From NCBI GenBank assembly GCA_963776565.1, contig CAVZNF010000011.1, positions 163,657 through 227,656 on the forward strand: a stretch of 64,000 nucleotides of DNA. The letters run 5' to 3'. This DNA comes from GMQP-bins7 sp963776565 (GTDB lineage Bacteria; Actinomycetota; Thermoleophilia; Gaiellales; Gaiellaceae). Positions 1 through 8,589 of the stretch are shown in pieces (position 1 is the stretch's first letter; every line of letters starts with the position of its first letter). Under the pieces are notes generated by a model that saw only the letters and a list, made by a program, of their open reading frames with translations, was not told where the DNA came from and ran no database searches. The position numbers and the translations under genes are program-made.

Positions 1-141
1 ATCGGAGCGAACCTCGTGCCTGTGACGATCGGGAACATCATCGGTGGCGCAGTGATGGTCGGCGCGATCTACTGGTTCGTGTATCTGAGGAAGGACGATG
101 TGGTGGCGGACGCGCCGATCGCTGAGGTGGGCGACAGCTGA
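1..141 (+). CDS. Formate/nitrite transporter family protein, C-terminal part
   Basis: These are the last 46 residues of an integral membrane channel of the FocA/NirC family, which passes small monovalent anions through the cytoplasmic membrane. Frame 1 is open from the first base and ends in TGA at 139-141. The visible part holds the last membrane helix with the family pattern NLVPVTIGNIIGG, then YWFVYLR and a short acidic tail. The rest of the gene lies to the left of the window. Substrate cannot be read from this piece. Nitrite is attractive because a copper nitrite reductase-like protein is encoded at 34562, but that link is inference. The gene converges on the malic enzyme gene. Confidence 0.8.
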   Translation: MGANLVPVTIGNIIGGAVMVGAIYWFVYLRKDDVVADAPIAEVGDS

Positions 142-262
142 CGTTCGTCGTTGCCGAGGGGCCGCGCGCTAGAAGCCGAGGCGGAGGGGCACGCGGCGCT
201 CGAGCTCGACGAGTACCTGGAGTTCGGTTTGGCCAGCCGACGATGCCGACGGCGCGGGCGCC

Positions 263-1759
263 TCAGGCGTGCCGGAGCTCGGCAGGTTCGCCTTCGCGCT
301 CGGGACGCGACCTGCGCGCGACTCCCGACCGTTCAGCGGCGGCTGCGACGGCAACGGCGACGGCCGGAGCCACATCACGGTTGAAGACACTCGGGACGAT
401 GTAGTCCGCCGCGAGCTCCTCGGGCTTCACGATGGCGGCAAGCGCGTGCGCAGCCGCGGACTCCATGTCCGTCGTGATCTCGCGCGCTCTCACGTCGAGC
501 GCACCGCGAAACACCCCTGGAAACGCAAGAACGTTGTTGATCTGGTTCGGGTAGTCCGACCGGCCGGTCGCGATGACTGCCACGTCACCCTCGATCTCCT
601 CCGGCAGCACCTCGGGAGTCGGGTTGGCCATGGCGAACACGATGGCGCGGTCGGCCATGTGGCGTATGCCTTCGCGGCTCACCGCGCCGGGACCGGAGAG
701 CCCGATGTACACGTCGGCTCCCTCGAGCGCGCCGTCGGCCGAGCAGCGCAAGTCGCGGGGGTTCGTGAGCTCCGCGTACGCGGTCTTCTCGGGAGTCAGC
801 CCTGGGCGCCCGCGGTAGACGGCGCCCTCGCGGTCGCAACCGATGACGTCGCGTGCCCCGGCAGCGAGCAGCGTCTGCGTCGTCGCCGCTCCTGCTGCGC
901 CCACCCCGGTGACCACGATCCGGACGTCCTCGAGCCGCTTGTCGACGACCCGCAGCGCGTTCAGGAGGGCCGCGAGGACGACGATCGCGGTCCCGTGCTG
1001 GTCGTCGTGGAAGACGGGGATGTCCAGCGCCTCCCGCAGCCGGCGCTCGACCTCGAAGCAGCGTGGCGCGGAGATGTCCTCGAGGTTGATGCCGCCGAAG
1101 ACGGGCGCGAGCACGACGACGGTGCGCACGATCTCGTCGACGTCCTTCGTTGCGAGGCAGATTGGAAAGGCGTCGACGCCGCCGAACTCCTTGAACAGCA
1201 CCGCTTTCCCCTCCATGACGGGAAGAGCAGCCTCCGGCCCGATGTCGCCTAACCCCAGCACAGCCGTCCCGTCGGAGACGATCGCAACAGTGTTCTGTTT
1301 GATCGTGAGCGCCCAGACCTTCGCGGGGTCCGCGGCGATCGCGCTCGAGACTCGGGCGACGCCCGGCGTGTATGCCATCGACAGGTCGTCACGAGTCTTG
1401 AGCGGCATTCGCGGTTTGACCTCGAGCTTTCCTCCGAGATGGAAGAGGAACGTGCGGTCCGAGACGTGCTCGACCTCGATTCCGTCGACCTCGGTCACGG
1501 CGCCGATGATCCTGTCGAGATGGGCCGCGTCGCCGGCGAGCACGGTCACATCGCGCACCTTTTCGTCACGGCCCACGCGAACCAGGTCGATCGCGCCGAG
1601 AAGGCCACCCGCGCCCGCGATTGCCTCCGCGAGAGCTGCGAACGACCCTGGCTGGTTCTTCAGGTGCACGCGCAGCGTCGCGCTGAACGAGGCCGACGGA
1701 TGGGCTGATCCAGGCGTTACGGGCGGCCTCGGCGAGGTGGAGTCAGTCACAGCTGTCAT
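263..1759 (-). CDS. NAD(P)-dependent malic enzyme with N-terminal ACT domain
   Basis: Oxidative decarboxylation of malate to pyruvate in the cytoplasm. About 498 residues. An ACT-type regulatory domain comes first (FSATLRVHLKNQPGSF onward, about residues 25-105), then the malic enzyme N-terminal domain (AYTPGVARV, GLGDIGPEAALPVMEGKAVL) and the NAD-binding domain (VVTGVGAAGAATT). An ACT domain suggests allosteric control by a small ligand, not identified here. The ATG at 1759 is preferred; a TTG nine codons upstream is the alternative. A palindromic site at 1817-1831 lies 57 bases upstream. The product pyruvate is the substrate of the por-encoded enzyme upstream on the same strand, so the two probably form one malate-to-acetyl-CoA route. 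Confidence 0.92.
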   Translation of the reverse strand: MTAVTDSTSPRPPVTPGSAHPSASFSATLRVHLKNQPGSFAALAEAIAGAGGLLGAIDLVRVGRDEKVRDVTVLAGDAAHLDRIIGAVTEVDGIEVEHVSDRTFLFHLGGKLEVKPRMPLKTRDDLSMAYTPGVARVSSAIAADPAKVWALTIKQNTVAIVSDGTAVLGLGDIGPEAALPVMEGKAVLFKEFGGVDAFPICLATKDVDEIVRTVVVLAPVFGGINLEDISAPRCFEVERRLREALDIPVFHDDQHGTAIVVLAALLNALRVVDKRLEDVRIVVTGVGAAGAATTQTLLAAGARDVIGCDREGAVYRGRPGLTPEKTAYAELTNPRDLRCSADGALEGADVYIGLSGPGAVSREGIRHMADRAIVFAMANPTPEVLPEEIEGDVAVIATGRSDYPNQINNVLAFPGVFRGALDVRAREITTDMESAAAHALAAIVKPEELAADYIVPSVFNRDVAPAVAVAVAAAAERSGVARRSRPEREGEPAELRHA

Positions 1760-1816
1760 GCCCGTAGCATCGTCGCGATCGTTCAAGCTGGAATCGGGGT
1801 CGTGGCCGACCGCGGC

Positions 1817-1831
1817 TGCGGGTAGTCCGCA
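1817..1831. promoter_or_regulatory. Candidate operator, inverted repeat TGCGG-N5-CCGCA
   Basis: Reads TGCGGGTAGTCCGCA. It lies in the 93-base gap between the CBS gene and malic enzyme, 57 bases before the malic enzyme ATG. It belongs to a set of related palindromes found upstream of stress and redox genes in this window. Confidence 0.6.
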
Positions 1832-1852
1832 ATCGCGGCTGGGCTTCCGCTG

Positions 1853-2221
1853 TCACAAGCCGAGGCCGATCGGCACTCCGGCTTGCCGGAGCGCGTCGTC
1901 CAGATAGAGCATCCCCACCGGGCGGTCGCCTTCGACGACCGGCAGGTGGTGGACGCCGTACTCCCCCGCTAGCAATACGGCTGCGGTAAGCGACGAGCTC
2001 GCGGTGACCGTGACTGGTTCGGCAGTCATCCACTGTCGCACTCTCGCCTCGCTGGGATGCACGCGCATCGCGCTGGCGCGCACGAGATCGCCTGTGGTGA
2101 GGATTCCGATCAGCTGTCCATACTCAGCGACCGCGGCTGCGGCTGCGCCGTGTTCCAGCAAGCGCTCGGCCACTTCGCCCAGGGTGTCCTCCGGTGCGAC
2201 CACGACCGGGTTCGAGGACAT
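1853..2221 (-). CDS. CBS-domain pair protein
   Basis: A stand-alone protein of about 122 residues made of two CBS motifs, which normally form a Bateman module binding adenine nucleotides and report energy state. The first motif begins at DELMSSNPVVVAPEDTLGEVAERLL and the second at VRQWMTAEPVTVTASSSLTAAVLL; both keep the G-I/V-L-T/Y pattern. ATG 2221 is the only good start: the open frame continues upstream but reads through the tail of the flavoprotein gene. It overlaps that gene by 98 bases in another frame, which is unusual and may mean a lost stop codon or a sequence error. Partner unknown; the context is the por/malic enzyme cluster. Confidence 0.8.
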   Translation of the reverse strand: MSSNPVVVAPEDTLGEVAERLLEHGAAAAAVAEYGQLIGILTTGDLVRASAMRVHPSEARVRQWMTAEPVTVTASSSLTAAVLLAGEYGVHHLPVVEGDRPVGMLYLDDALRQAGVPIGLGL

Positions 2222-3491
2222 GAGCTCGTCGACGCCGCTCGTCGTGTTCGTACGTGTCGTCGAAGGCCAGCCGGCTCGACGTCGACTTTTCCAGTGCCTC
2301 CCGGTCGAGCTCCACTTCGAGGGGAACCGCTCCGGTGGGGCGAACGCCGAGCCTCGCGGGGGCATCGATACCGACCAGCGAGCTGAGAAACGGCGCCAGG
2401 TGGTGCCCGATGATCTTCGCCGGTGGCCACCAGAGCGGCTCGTACGAAGCGACCGGCTCTTGCGTGGCCTGAGCGCTGAGCTCGCGGCGGAGGTAGCGAG
2501 GCTGTCGTCCCGTCAGCAGCAGCCCACGCAGGACCGGCTGGAAGCGCTGTGGCGTGACGCTCGCCCCGGCCTCTGCCGCGATCGCCAAGGCAGCCACGTC
2601 GGCCTGTTGTGCAGCGATACCTCCTTGCTTGACCGTGAAGCTCGTTATGTCACCCGCAGCGAAGACGTCGGTCACTCCGTGCACCCGGCAGTGGGAGTCG
2701 ACCGGAATGAACCCGTCCACGGTCTGAGGCAGCCCGTCGAGAGGAGCGCCCTTCAGCCGTGGAAGCGCGACCACGCGGTCCGCGAGGATTCGGCCCTCTG
2801 GGATGAGTTCGAGTTCTCCTTCTACGAACTTCGATGCGTATGCCCCGGTTCTGAGACTCACTCCACGGTCTTCGAGCAGCTCTTGGACGGCTTCGGTCGC
2901 CGGTTGTCCGAACAGCTGCAACGGTTCGTCCTCGGGTGTCACCACCGAGATACGGACGCCCTGCAGCCCTCGCTCGCGAACGTGTGCTGCTGTCAGGAGT
3001 GCCAGCTCATAGGCGGGGAGCGACCAAACCGCGCCCCACGGAATGACGAACGCGACCGAGCGCACGTCACCGTCCTCCAGCTCATCGAGGACGTGCTCGA
3101 TCACCTCGATGTCCGCCGGGCCGCGGAACGTGAGCGCACCGGGGATCGACGGAAACGGCAGCGCCCCGCAGGCGACGAGGAGCGTGTCGTACGTGACCTG
3201 CTTGTTGGCCGAGGTGTACGCGACATGTCGCCATTCGTCGATGCCGGTAAGGGCTCCGAGCGTGAACCCTGCGCCGATCTGGCGTGCCAGCCCGTCGAGC
3301 TCGAAGCGCGTGACCTCGCCGAGCTCGAAGGGCGCCGAGACCGACAGTGGCCGGTACCAGAAGTGCTGCTCCGGTGCGAGGAGCTCCACTGCGACCAGGT
3401 CGGCCGCAAGGTCTCGAAGGGCGAGCGCGGCTTCGAGAGCGGCGACTCCTCCTCCGGCAATGAGGACTCTGTGTTTGCCGTTGGCGTCCAT
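2124..3491 (-). CDS. FAD-dependent NDH2/SQR-like pyridine nucleotide oxidoreductase
   Basis: A two-dinucleotide-fold flavoprotein of about 455 residues. The FAD fold opens with VLIAGGGVAALEAALAL, the middle holds VACGALPFPSIPG, and the second FAD motif is DVFAAGDITSF followed by KQGGIAAQQAD. This layout is shared by type II NADH dehydrogenases and sulfide:quinone reductases. The cysteine set typical of sulfide:quinone reductases is not evident, so an electron link to quinone with unknown donor is safer. ATG 3491 is chosen because AGGGAGG stands five bases before it. The gene follows porB by 14 bases. The last 30 or so residues are arginine-rich, run into the CBS gene and look unnatural, so the true end may be near 2220 with a frameshift. 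Confidence 0.8.
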   Translation of the reverse strand: MDANGKHRVLIAGGGVAALEAALALRDLAADLVAVELLAPEQHFWYRPLSVSAPFELGEVTRFELDGLARQIGAGFTLGALTGIDEWRHVAYTSANKQVTYDTLLVACGALPFPSIPGALTFRGPADIEVIEHVLDELEDGDVRSVAFVIPWGAVWSLPAYELALLTAAHVRERGLQGVRISVVTPEDEPLQLFGQPATEAVQELLEDRGVSLRTGAYASKFVEGELELIPEGRILADRVVALPRLKGAPLDGLPQTVDGFIPVDSHCRVHGVTDVFAAGDITSFTVKQGGIAAQQADVAALAIAAEAGASVTPQRFQPVLRGLLLTGRQPRYLRRELSAQATQEPVASYEPLWWPPAKIIGHHLAPFLSSLVGIDAPARLGVRPTGAVPLEVELDREALEKSTSSRLAFDDTYEHDERRRRAHVLEPGRGRTGGHPGRSGRALAGTRRSRSRGR

Positions 3492-3505
3492 CGGTCCCTC
3501 CCTGT

Positions 3506-4447
3506 TCACGCCGGCGCGTCGTCGCAGCGCGCAAGAAGCGCGTCCCACTCAGCGTCGACCTGGTCTTGGATCTGGCGAATGAGCACTTCGCTTCCTGGCC
3601 GGAAGAGATGTGCGAACCGCTGCTGCGAGCCGAGCCACTCCTCGACGGGCAGCCGCCGGGGCTCGTAGGTCAGACGGTAGTGACCCTCGACGACCTCGTA
3701 GAGCGGCCAGAAGCACGTCTCGACGGCGGCGTCGATCACCTGCCGCGAGAGCTTGGGCTCGTGACCCCAGCCGACGGGGCAATCCGTGAGGACGTTGAGG
3801 AAGGCTGGGCCGTCCGCGTCGACCGCGCGCTCGACCTTGACGCTCAGGTCCTGCCAGTGCGTCGACGCGGCCTGCGCGACGTACGGCACGTGGTGCGCGA
3901 TTGCGATTGCCGTCATGTCCTTGCGCCGTTGCGCCTTGCCGAAGCTCTCGAGGCCGGCCGGGCTGGTGGTCGTGCTCGCGCCGAACGGCGTCGCTCCGGA
4001 GCGCTGGACACCCGTGTTCATGTACGCCTCGTTGTCGTAACAGACGAAGAGGAACCGGTGGCCGCGCTCGAGTGCTCCCGAGAGCGCCTGGAGCCCGATG
4101 TCGTAGGTGCCGCCGTCGCCTGCGAACACGACAACCGCCACCTCCTGGCCGTCCGGGAGTGCGTGCCGGCGTCGTAGCGCTCGCTGGGCGCTCTCGACGC
4201 CACTCGCGACAGCGGCGGCGTTCTCGAACGCGACGTGGAGCCAGGGAACAGTCCACGCGGTGGTGGGAAAGCGTGTGGTCGCGACCTCGAGGCAGCCCGT
4301 GGCGTTCACGACGACGACCGGCTGGCGGATCGTGCTGAGAACAGTGCGCACGACCATCGGAATGCCGCAGCCCTGGCAGAGCGAGTGCCCGCCGCGCAAC
4401 GGCTGCACCCCGCGCTGATTCCGCACGATGGTCTTCAGACGAGACAT
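3506..4447 (-). CDS. porB: 2-oxoacid:ferredoxin oxidoreductase (pyruvate synthase), beta subunit
   Basis: Thiamine-diphosphate-binding subunit of a ferredoxin-linked 2-oxoacid oxidoreductase, probably pyruvate to acetyl-CoA and CO2. The start GGHSLCQGCGIPMVVR carries the cluster-binding CxxC and ATGCLEVATTRFP is the next family block; VVFAGDGGTYDIGLQALSGA is the TPP motif (GDGG) and YDNEAYMNTGVQRSGATP continues it. 313 residues, normal for the family. The start overlaps the end of porA by 13 bases, so translation is probably coupled. Substrate preference (pyruvate versus other 2-oxoacids) is inferred from subunit layout and the malic enzyme neighbour. Confidence 0.9.
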   Translation of the reverse strand: MSRLKTIVRNQRGVQPLRGGHSLCQGCGIPMVVRTVLSTIRQPVVVVNATGCLEVATTRFPTTAWTVPWLHVAFENAAAVASGVESAQRALRRRHALPDGQEVAVVVFAGDGGTYDIGLQALSGALERGHRFLFVCYDNEAYMNTGVQRSGATPFGASTTTSPAGLESFGKAQRRKDMTAIAIAHHVPYVAQAASTHWQDLSVKVERAVDADGPAFLNVLTDCPVGWGHEPKLSRQVIDAAVETCFWPLYEVVEGHYRLTYEPRRLPVEEWLGSQQRFAHLFRPGSEVLIRQIQDQVDAEWDALLARCDDAPA

Positions 4448-5589
4448 TGCTCACCTCGCAGTCCGACGTAGGGGGCAGCCGCTCCGGCGAAGACCGCGCG
4501 TACGTCGGACGGGTGCAGGTCCCGGCCGCCGAGGCCGTAGACGTGTCCGGCGAGTTCGACATCGCTCCCGTAGAGCGCGGCTGCGAGCTCGGCGTGAAGT
4601 GCAGGCGTGCCGCCCGGCGAGTCCGCGCGGTCGAGCACCGACACGCGGGCACACTCGCCGAGCGCGGCTACGACGGCGGCAGTGGGGAAGGGTCGGAACG
4701 ACACGAGCTTCAGCAGCCCGGCCGTCTCGTGCTCATTGCGAAGCTCGTCGACGACGTCTTTGATCGTTCCGGCGGTGGAGCCGAGCGCGACGAGCGCGCG
4801 CGTCGCGTCCTCGAGCCGGTACGCCTCGAGCGCGCCGTTCCGCCGGCCTGACAGCAGCTCGAAGTCGAGGGCAACCTCTTCGAGGACGTCGAGTGCGGTC
4901 TCGAGCGCGGCCGCCTGCTGGCGGCGCAGCTCGAAGTAGTAGTCGGGCATGGCGAACGGCCCCTGCGTCGTCGGGCTCGTCGTATCGAGCACGGTGTTCG
5001 GGACGCTGTAGGGACCGACGAAGCGAGTGACTGCGTCGTCGGGGAGGAGCGAGACCGGCTCGGCGGAATGCGTGATCGTGAAGCCGTCGAGGCACACGAG
5101 CACCGGCAGTTGGACACGCGGATCCTCGGCGATTCGCGGTGCCATCACCATCAGGTCGTAGGCCTCCTGGGCGTTCTCTGCGAAGAGCTGGACGACTCCG
5201 GAGTCCCGGATGAGCATCGAGTCCGAGTGGTCGCAGTGGATGTTGATCGGCCCCGAGAGCGCGCGGTTGCCGAGCGCCATGACGATCGGCGCGCGCATCG
5301 AGGCGGCGATGTAGACGACCTCGGCCATGAGGGCGAGCCCCTGGGACGAGGTTGCAGTCATCGTGCGGCCGCCCGCGAGCGCGGCGCCGATCGCAGCGCT
5401 CATGGCGGAGTGCTCCGACTCGACGTTGACGATCTCCGTGCTCGCCTGACCGTCCGCGACGAGCTTCGCGAAGGTCTGGATGATCGGCGTCTGCGGCGTA
5501 ATCGGGTAGACGGGAACGACGTCGGGATCGACCTGGCGCATCGCGTGCGCAACTGCCTCGCCTCCGGTGAGAAGCCGGATGTCAGTCAT
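4435..5589 (-). CDS. porA: 2-oxoacid:ferredoxin oxidoreductase, alpha subunit
   Basis: Alpha subunit of the pyruvate:ferredoxin oxidoreductase complex, 384 residues. It holds the pyrimidine-binding TPP domain (GGEAVAHAMRQVDPDVVPVYPITPQTPI, ESEHSAMSAAIGAALAGGRTMTATSSQGLALM) and the C-terminal transketolase-like domain (ALVALGSTAGTIKDVVDEL, VSVLDRADSPGG). ATG 5589 overlaps the porD stop as ATGA and leads into the conserved LLTGGEAVA; the open frame upstream is only the porD gene read in another frame. It is the third of the four por genes and should form a heterotetramer with PorG, PorD and PorB. Confidence 0.92.
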   Translation of the reverse strand: MTDIRLLTGGEAVAHAMRQVDPDVVPVYPITPQTPIIQTFAKLVADGQASTEIVNVESEHSAMSAAIGAALAGGRTMTATSSQGLALMAEVVYIAASMRAPIVMALGNRALSGPINIHCDHSDSMLIRDSGVVQLFAENAQEAYDLMVMAPRIAEDPRVQLPVLVCLDGFTITHSAEPVSLLPDDAVTRFVGPYSVPNTVLDTTSPTTQGPFAMPDYYFELRRQQAAALETALDVLEEVALDFELLSGRRNGALEAYRLEDATRALVALGSTAGTIKDVVDELRNEHETAGLLKLVSFRPFPTAAVVAALGECARVSVLDRADSPGGTPALHAELAAALYGSDVELAGHVYGLGGRDLHPSDVRAVFAGAAAPYVGLRGEQCLV

Positions 5590-5864
5590 TCGGGCACCAT
5601 CGCGATCGCGGCGACGGGACAGACGTCCGCGCAGATCCCGCAGCCCTTGCAGGAGTCGAGGTCGAAGCCCGTGAACGTCTCTCCCGAGAGCGTGACCGCC
5701 GAGTCGGGGCAATAGAGCCAGCACAGCAGGCAGTTCACGCACAACGACACGTCGACCGCCGGCTTCTCACCCGTCCGCCAGCCACCGGTCAGGGTGCGCG
5801 GCGCTCCGTCGGACCGCACGGCGCCGGCGACTGGCAACGTCTCCCAGGCACTCAGTTCAGCCAT
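5586..5864 (-). CDS. porD: 2-oxoacid:ferredoxin oxidoreductase, delta (ferredoxin) subunit
   Basis: A 92-residue bis-[4Fe-4S] subunit that carries electrons from the TPP site to soluble ferredoxin. Two classical motifs are visible: CVNCLLCWLYCP and CKGCGICADVCP. The first half (GGWRTGEKPAVDVSLC) matches PorD subunits rather than free ferredoxins. It overlaps porG by 13 bases and porA by ATGA, so all four por genes are translationally coupled in the order G-D-A-B. Confidence 0.92.
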   Translation of the reverse strand: MAELSAWETLPVAGAVRSDGAPRTLTGGWRTGEKPAVDVSLCVNCLLCWLYCPDSAVTLSGETFTGFDLDSCKGCGICADVCPVAAIAMVPE

Positions 5865-6388
5865 GCGTACCCCTCCGACAGAGCGCGGCGGACGTCATCG
5901 GCCGCGACCTTGCGGCCGAGCGTCTCCACGGCCGCCTCCTGCAGGTCGGCCAGCGGCGGCTCGCCGAGCTCGGCTGCGACGGCACCGAGCATCACCATGT
6001 TCACGAACGCCGAGCCGAGCGTGGTCGCGAGCCGCTGGGCCGGAACACACCGCACGTCGACGCCGGCGAGCTCGGGTGGAACCTCTTCGCCGTTGAAGAC
6101 GATGAATCCCTCCGGCGCCAGACCGTCGTCGACGCCCGCTTCGTGCACGAGCGACGGCTCGAGCACGACGACGACGTCGGGGTCGGTAACCGAGTCGTGC
6201 CGGCGAATGGGGCGATCGGCGACGCGTGTGAACGCGCGCAGCGGCGCCCCACGGCGCTCGGGCCCGTACTCCGGGAACGCCTGGACGCCCTTTCCGGTGC
6301 GCAGCAGTGCCAGAGCGAGTATCTGGGCTGCCGTCTTCGCTCCCTGCCCCGCACGCGCGTGCCACCGGATCTCGGTCATGTCGTTCAT
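5852..6388 (-). CDS. porG: 2-oxoacid:ferredoxin oxidoreductase, gamma subunit
   Basis: Gamma subunit, 178 residues, with the start EIRWHARAGQGAKTAAQILA (the RGxGGQG-like block of the family) and PEYGPERRGAPLRAFTR. The end AADDVRRALSEGYAW is also family-typical. The first ATG overlaps the end of the flavoprotein gene as ATGA; a second ATG three codons later is possible. The gene order puts an NAD(P)H-type flavoprotein directly before the complex, which suggests electron exchange between the reduced ferredoxin and NAD(P)H. Confidence 0.9.
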   Translation of the reverse strand: MNDMTEIRWHARAGQGAKTAAQILALALLRTGKGVQAFPEYGPERRGAPLRAFTRVADRPIRRHDSVTDPDVVVVLEPSLVHEAGVDDGLAPEGFIVFNGEEVPPELAGVDVRCVPAQRLATTLGSAFVNMVMLGAVAAELGEPPLADLQEAAVETLGRKVAADDVRRALSEGYAWLN

Positions 6389-7672
6389 TGCAGTGCCTCG
6401 TCGATCGCCATGACGGCGCGCTTGGCATCCGCCACAGCCCGTACCACACTGGCGCCGCCGTTGACTGCGTCTCCAGCGGCAAAGATCTTCGGGTCTCGGG
6501 TGCTGCCGTCCTGATCGACTGCCTCGAGGAGGCTTCGAAACTCATCGCGCGGTTCCTGGCCGATCGCCTTGACGACGGTGTCGACGGGAATGACGAAGTC
6601 ACTGCCCGGAACGGGCTCGGGCCGGCGGCGACCGGTCTCGTCCGGGGCGCCGAGCCGCATCTCGGCGCAGCGAACGCCTTCGACGCGGCCGTTCCCGACG
6701 AATCCGATAGGGCTGGTGAGAAAGCGGATCTCGACCCCCTCATGCCGAGCGAGCTCGACCTCGTGCTCGTAGGCCGGCATCTCCTCCTCGGTACGCCGGT
6801 ACAGGAGGAGCGAGACCTCCGCCCCGAGCCGCTTCGCCTCGACTGCGACGTCGACCGCCGTGTTTCCGCCGCCGATGACGGCGACCCTCTCGCCAACGGC
6901 CGGCGGCTCGCCGGTCTTCAGCCTCTCGATGAACGGCAGCGACTCCCAGACTCCGTCGAGATCGTCGCCTTCGTACGTCACGTCGAGATCGGCCCCCATT
7001 CCCACTGCGAGCACGATCGCGTCGACCTCGGCAGCGAGCTCTTGCAGACGCGCCGAATCCACTCGCGTGCCCGAGGCGAAACTCCACTCCGAGCTCCGCG
7101 AGCAGCCGTGCTTCGTCGGGCAGCGGCTCGTTCGTCTGCCGATACGGCGCGATCGCGTAGCGGACGAGCCCGCCGACCTCCGCACGCTCGTCGTAGACGG
7201 TTACGGAGTAGCCGCGCGCGGCCAGCTCTCCGGCCGCAGTGAGCCCGGCCGGGCCGGCACCCACGACGGCGACCCGCCTGCCGTTCGCGGCGGCCGCCGG
7301 ACGCAACTGCACACCGTCTGCGTATGCCCACTCGGTCGCGTAGCGCTGGAGCGCGCCGATCTCGATCGGCGGCCGTCCCTCATGGATCAGGACACAATCC
7401 TGCTGGCAGAGCACCTCGACCGGGCACACGCGTGCGCACGTCCCGCCGAGAACGTTTTCGGCGAAGATGATCCGTGCGGCAGTCGCGTGATCGTGCGCGG
7501 CGATAGCCGCGACGAAGCCCGGGACGTCGACGTGCGCCGGGCAGCCAATGACGCATGGCGCCGGCGCCTGCAGGCCGCCGCACTCGAGGCAGCGATCCGC
7601 CTCGACGAAGGCCGCCTCCGCCGTCAGCGGAGGGCGAAGCTCGCGGGATAGGTCGTCGATGCACGCGGCCAT
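6385..7672 (-). CDS. GltD-like NAD(P)-dependent flavoprotein with [4Fe-4S] domain (single frameshift)
   Basis: Homologue of the glutamate synthase small subunit, but with no large subunit nearby. It begins with the Fer4_20 iron-sulfur domain (CLECGGLQAPAPCVIGCP, CARVCPVEVLCQQDC), then the FAD motif VAVVGAGPAGLTAAGELAARG, the NAD(P) motif VAVIGGGNTAVDVAVEAKRLG and the closing FAD motif IFAAGDAVNGGASVV. The frame breaks at the CCC run 7070-7072: removing one base joins VEFRLG to TRVDSARLQELAAEVDA, as in relatives. As first gene of the por cluster it probably links ferredoxin and NAD(P)H. A candidate operator lies 57 bases before the ATG. The break may be a sequencing error. Confidence 0.85.
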
Positions 7673-8043
7673 GGGCGAAGCGTCGCCGGTGAGGAAGGAG
7701 TGGGCATCGGCGTCATCCCCGAACCGATGTGCGGGAAGCCCGCAGCTCGGGTATGAGCCGCCCTTGGGCGAAGAGGCGCAGCTCGAGCGAGAAGCGACCG
7801 CCGAGCGTCGCCACGATCTTCCGCGTACCGCAGATCGCCGCGAAGCCGGAGTCCTGCAAGTTGAGGCGATCTGGCGGAGACAGCGCGACAGTCACTCGTG
7901 TCCTCCAGTCGGCTGCATGAGGCGTCAGCTTGCGTCGATCCCTGGGCGACGGCGACGCTGTGTAGCGAGCTGCATGTGAACGGGGACGTCGAGGGCGTTG
8001 CCCACGAGGCATCCCTTCTGTGCCCGCCCATCCGCGTGCCTTC
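7673..8043. other. Intergenic region upstream of the por cluster
   Basis: 371 bases with no recognised gene. It holds the inverted repeat at 7730-7744. A minus-strand open frame starting at a GTG near 7895 could give about 60 residues ending ASRTSVRG, but it runs through the palindrome, matches nothing I know and has no clear ribosome site. A stretch near 7990 on the minus strand could be the relic of a longer gene. The promoter of the por cluster must lie here. Confidence 0.5.
7730..7744. promoter_or_regulatory. Candidate operator, TGCGGGAAGCCCGCA
   Basis: Near-perfect inverted repeat with six-base arms, 57 bases before the start of the GltD-like gene that heads the por cluster. It has the same gap and near-identical arms as the site before malic enzyme. 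Confidence 0.65.
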
Positions 8044-8496
8044 TCAGGGCTTGACGCTAGTCGCCATACCGCCGACGACACCGACGATGTCAAGCGTCGA
8101 GACAACGCCGACTGGCCGATCCGAGCCAGGCTCTACGACGAGGAGGTGCGACAGCCCACGCTCTGTCATGACCTCGGCCGCGCGCCGCAGCGTCTCGCGG
8201 GGCGCGATCGTGACGGCTTCGCTGGCTGCGGACCCGCCGGCCGTTCGATGTACGTAGTCCGTCGCCGCGGCGGCCACGATGTCCCGATCCGTGACGAGGC
8301 CCCAGATGCGCGTATCGTCGGCAGTCACGTCGCCGAGTCCGGCGAGACAGTGAACCCGGTGCGTCGCCATCATGCGAGCGACCGTCGCGAGCGACGTCTC
8401 GTAGAAGCACGTGAACACGCCGGAGTGCATGACGTCCTCGACGTACGCCGAATCCATCGAAAGAATCGCGGGCACTGGAACTGAACTGGAAGGCAT
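8044..8496 (-). CDS. CBS-domain pair protein
   Basis: 150 residues with two CBS motifs: VEDVMHSGVFTCFYETSLATVARMM ending in IWGLVTDRDIVAAA, and SEAVTIAPRETLRRAAEVM ending in RPVGVVSTLDIVGVV. The loop HLLVVEPGSD before the second end is typical. Such stand-alone pairs sense AMP/ATP or S-adenosyl compounds; the ligand is unknown here. ATG 8496 is preceded by AAAGGAGGAG at ideal spacing, a very strong ribosome site. It is closely related in layout to the protein encoded at 32618. A degenerate copy of the regulon palindrome lies 77 bases upstream. It is divergent from the DUF1918 fusion gene. Confidence 0.85.
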   Translation of the reverse strand: MPSSSVPVPAILSMDSAYVEDVMHSGVFTCFYETSLATVARMMATHRVHCLAGLGDVTADDTRIWGLVTDRDIVAAAATDYVHRTAGGSAASEAVTIAPRETLRRAAEVMTERGLSHLLVVEPGSDRPVGVVSTLDIVGVVGGMATSVKP

Positions 8497-8573
8497 GGTC
8501 TCCTCCTTTCGGTTACCGGACTCAGCCTCGAACCATCGCGGCGACGCGCCATCGGGATCGGACGTGATTCACG

Positions 8574-8589
8574 CGCGGAGAACTACGTA
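8574..8589. promoter_or_regulatory. Candidate regulon site (degenerate)
   Basis: Contains the 13-mer GCGGAGAACTACG, which recurs exactly, on the opposite strand, in the site at 32545-32560. Both precede CBS-protein genes. The gap to the CBS start at 8496 is 77 bases. Confidence 0.45.

Noticed and set aside
2004..3668. 554-codon plus-strand frame opposite the flavoprotein gene
   Set aside because: Antisense shadow; the minus strand carries clear FAD and CBS motifs.
7713..8105. Minus-strand open frame of about 130 codons upstream of the por cluster
   Set aside because: No ribosome site or family match, and it overlaps the palindrome; treated as intergenic with a possible relic.
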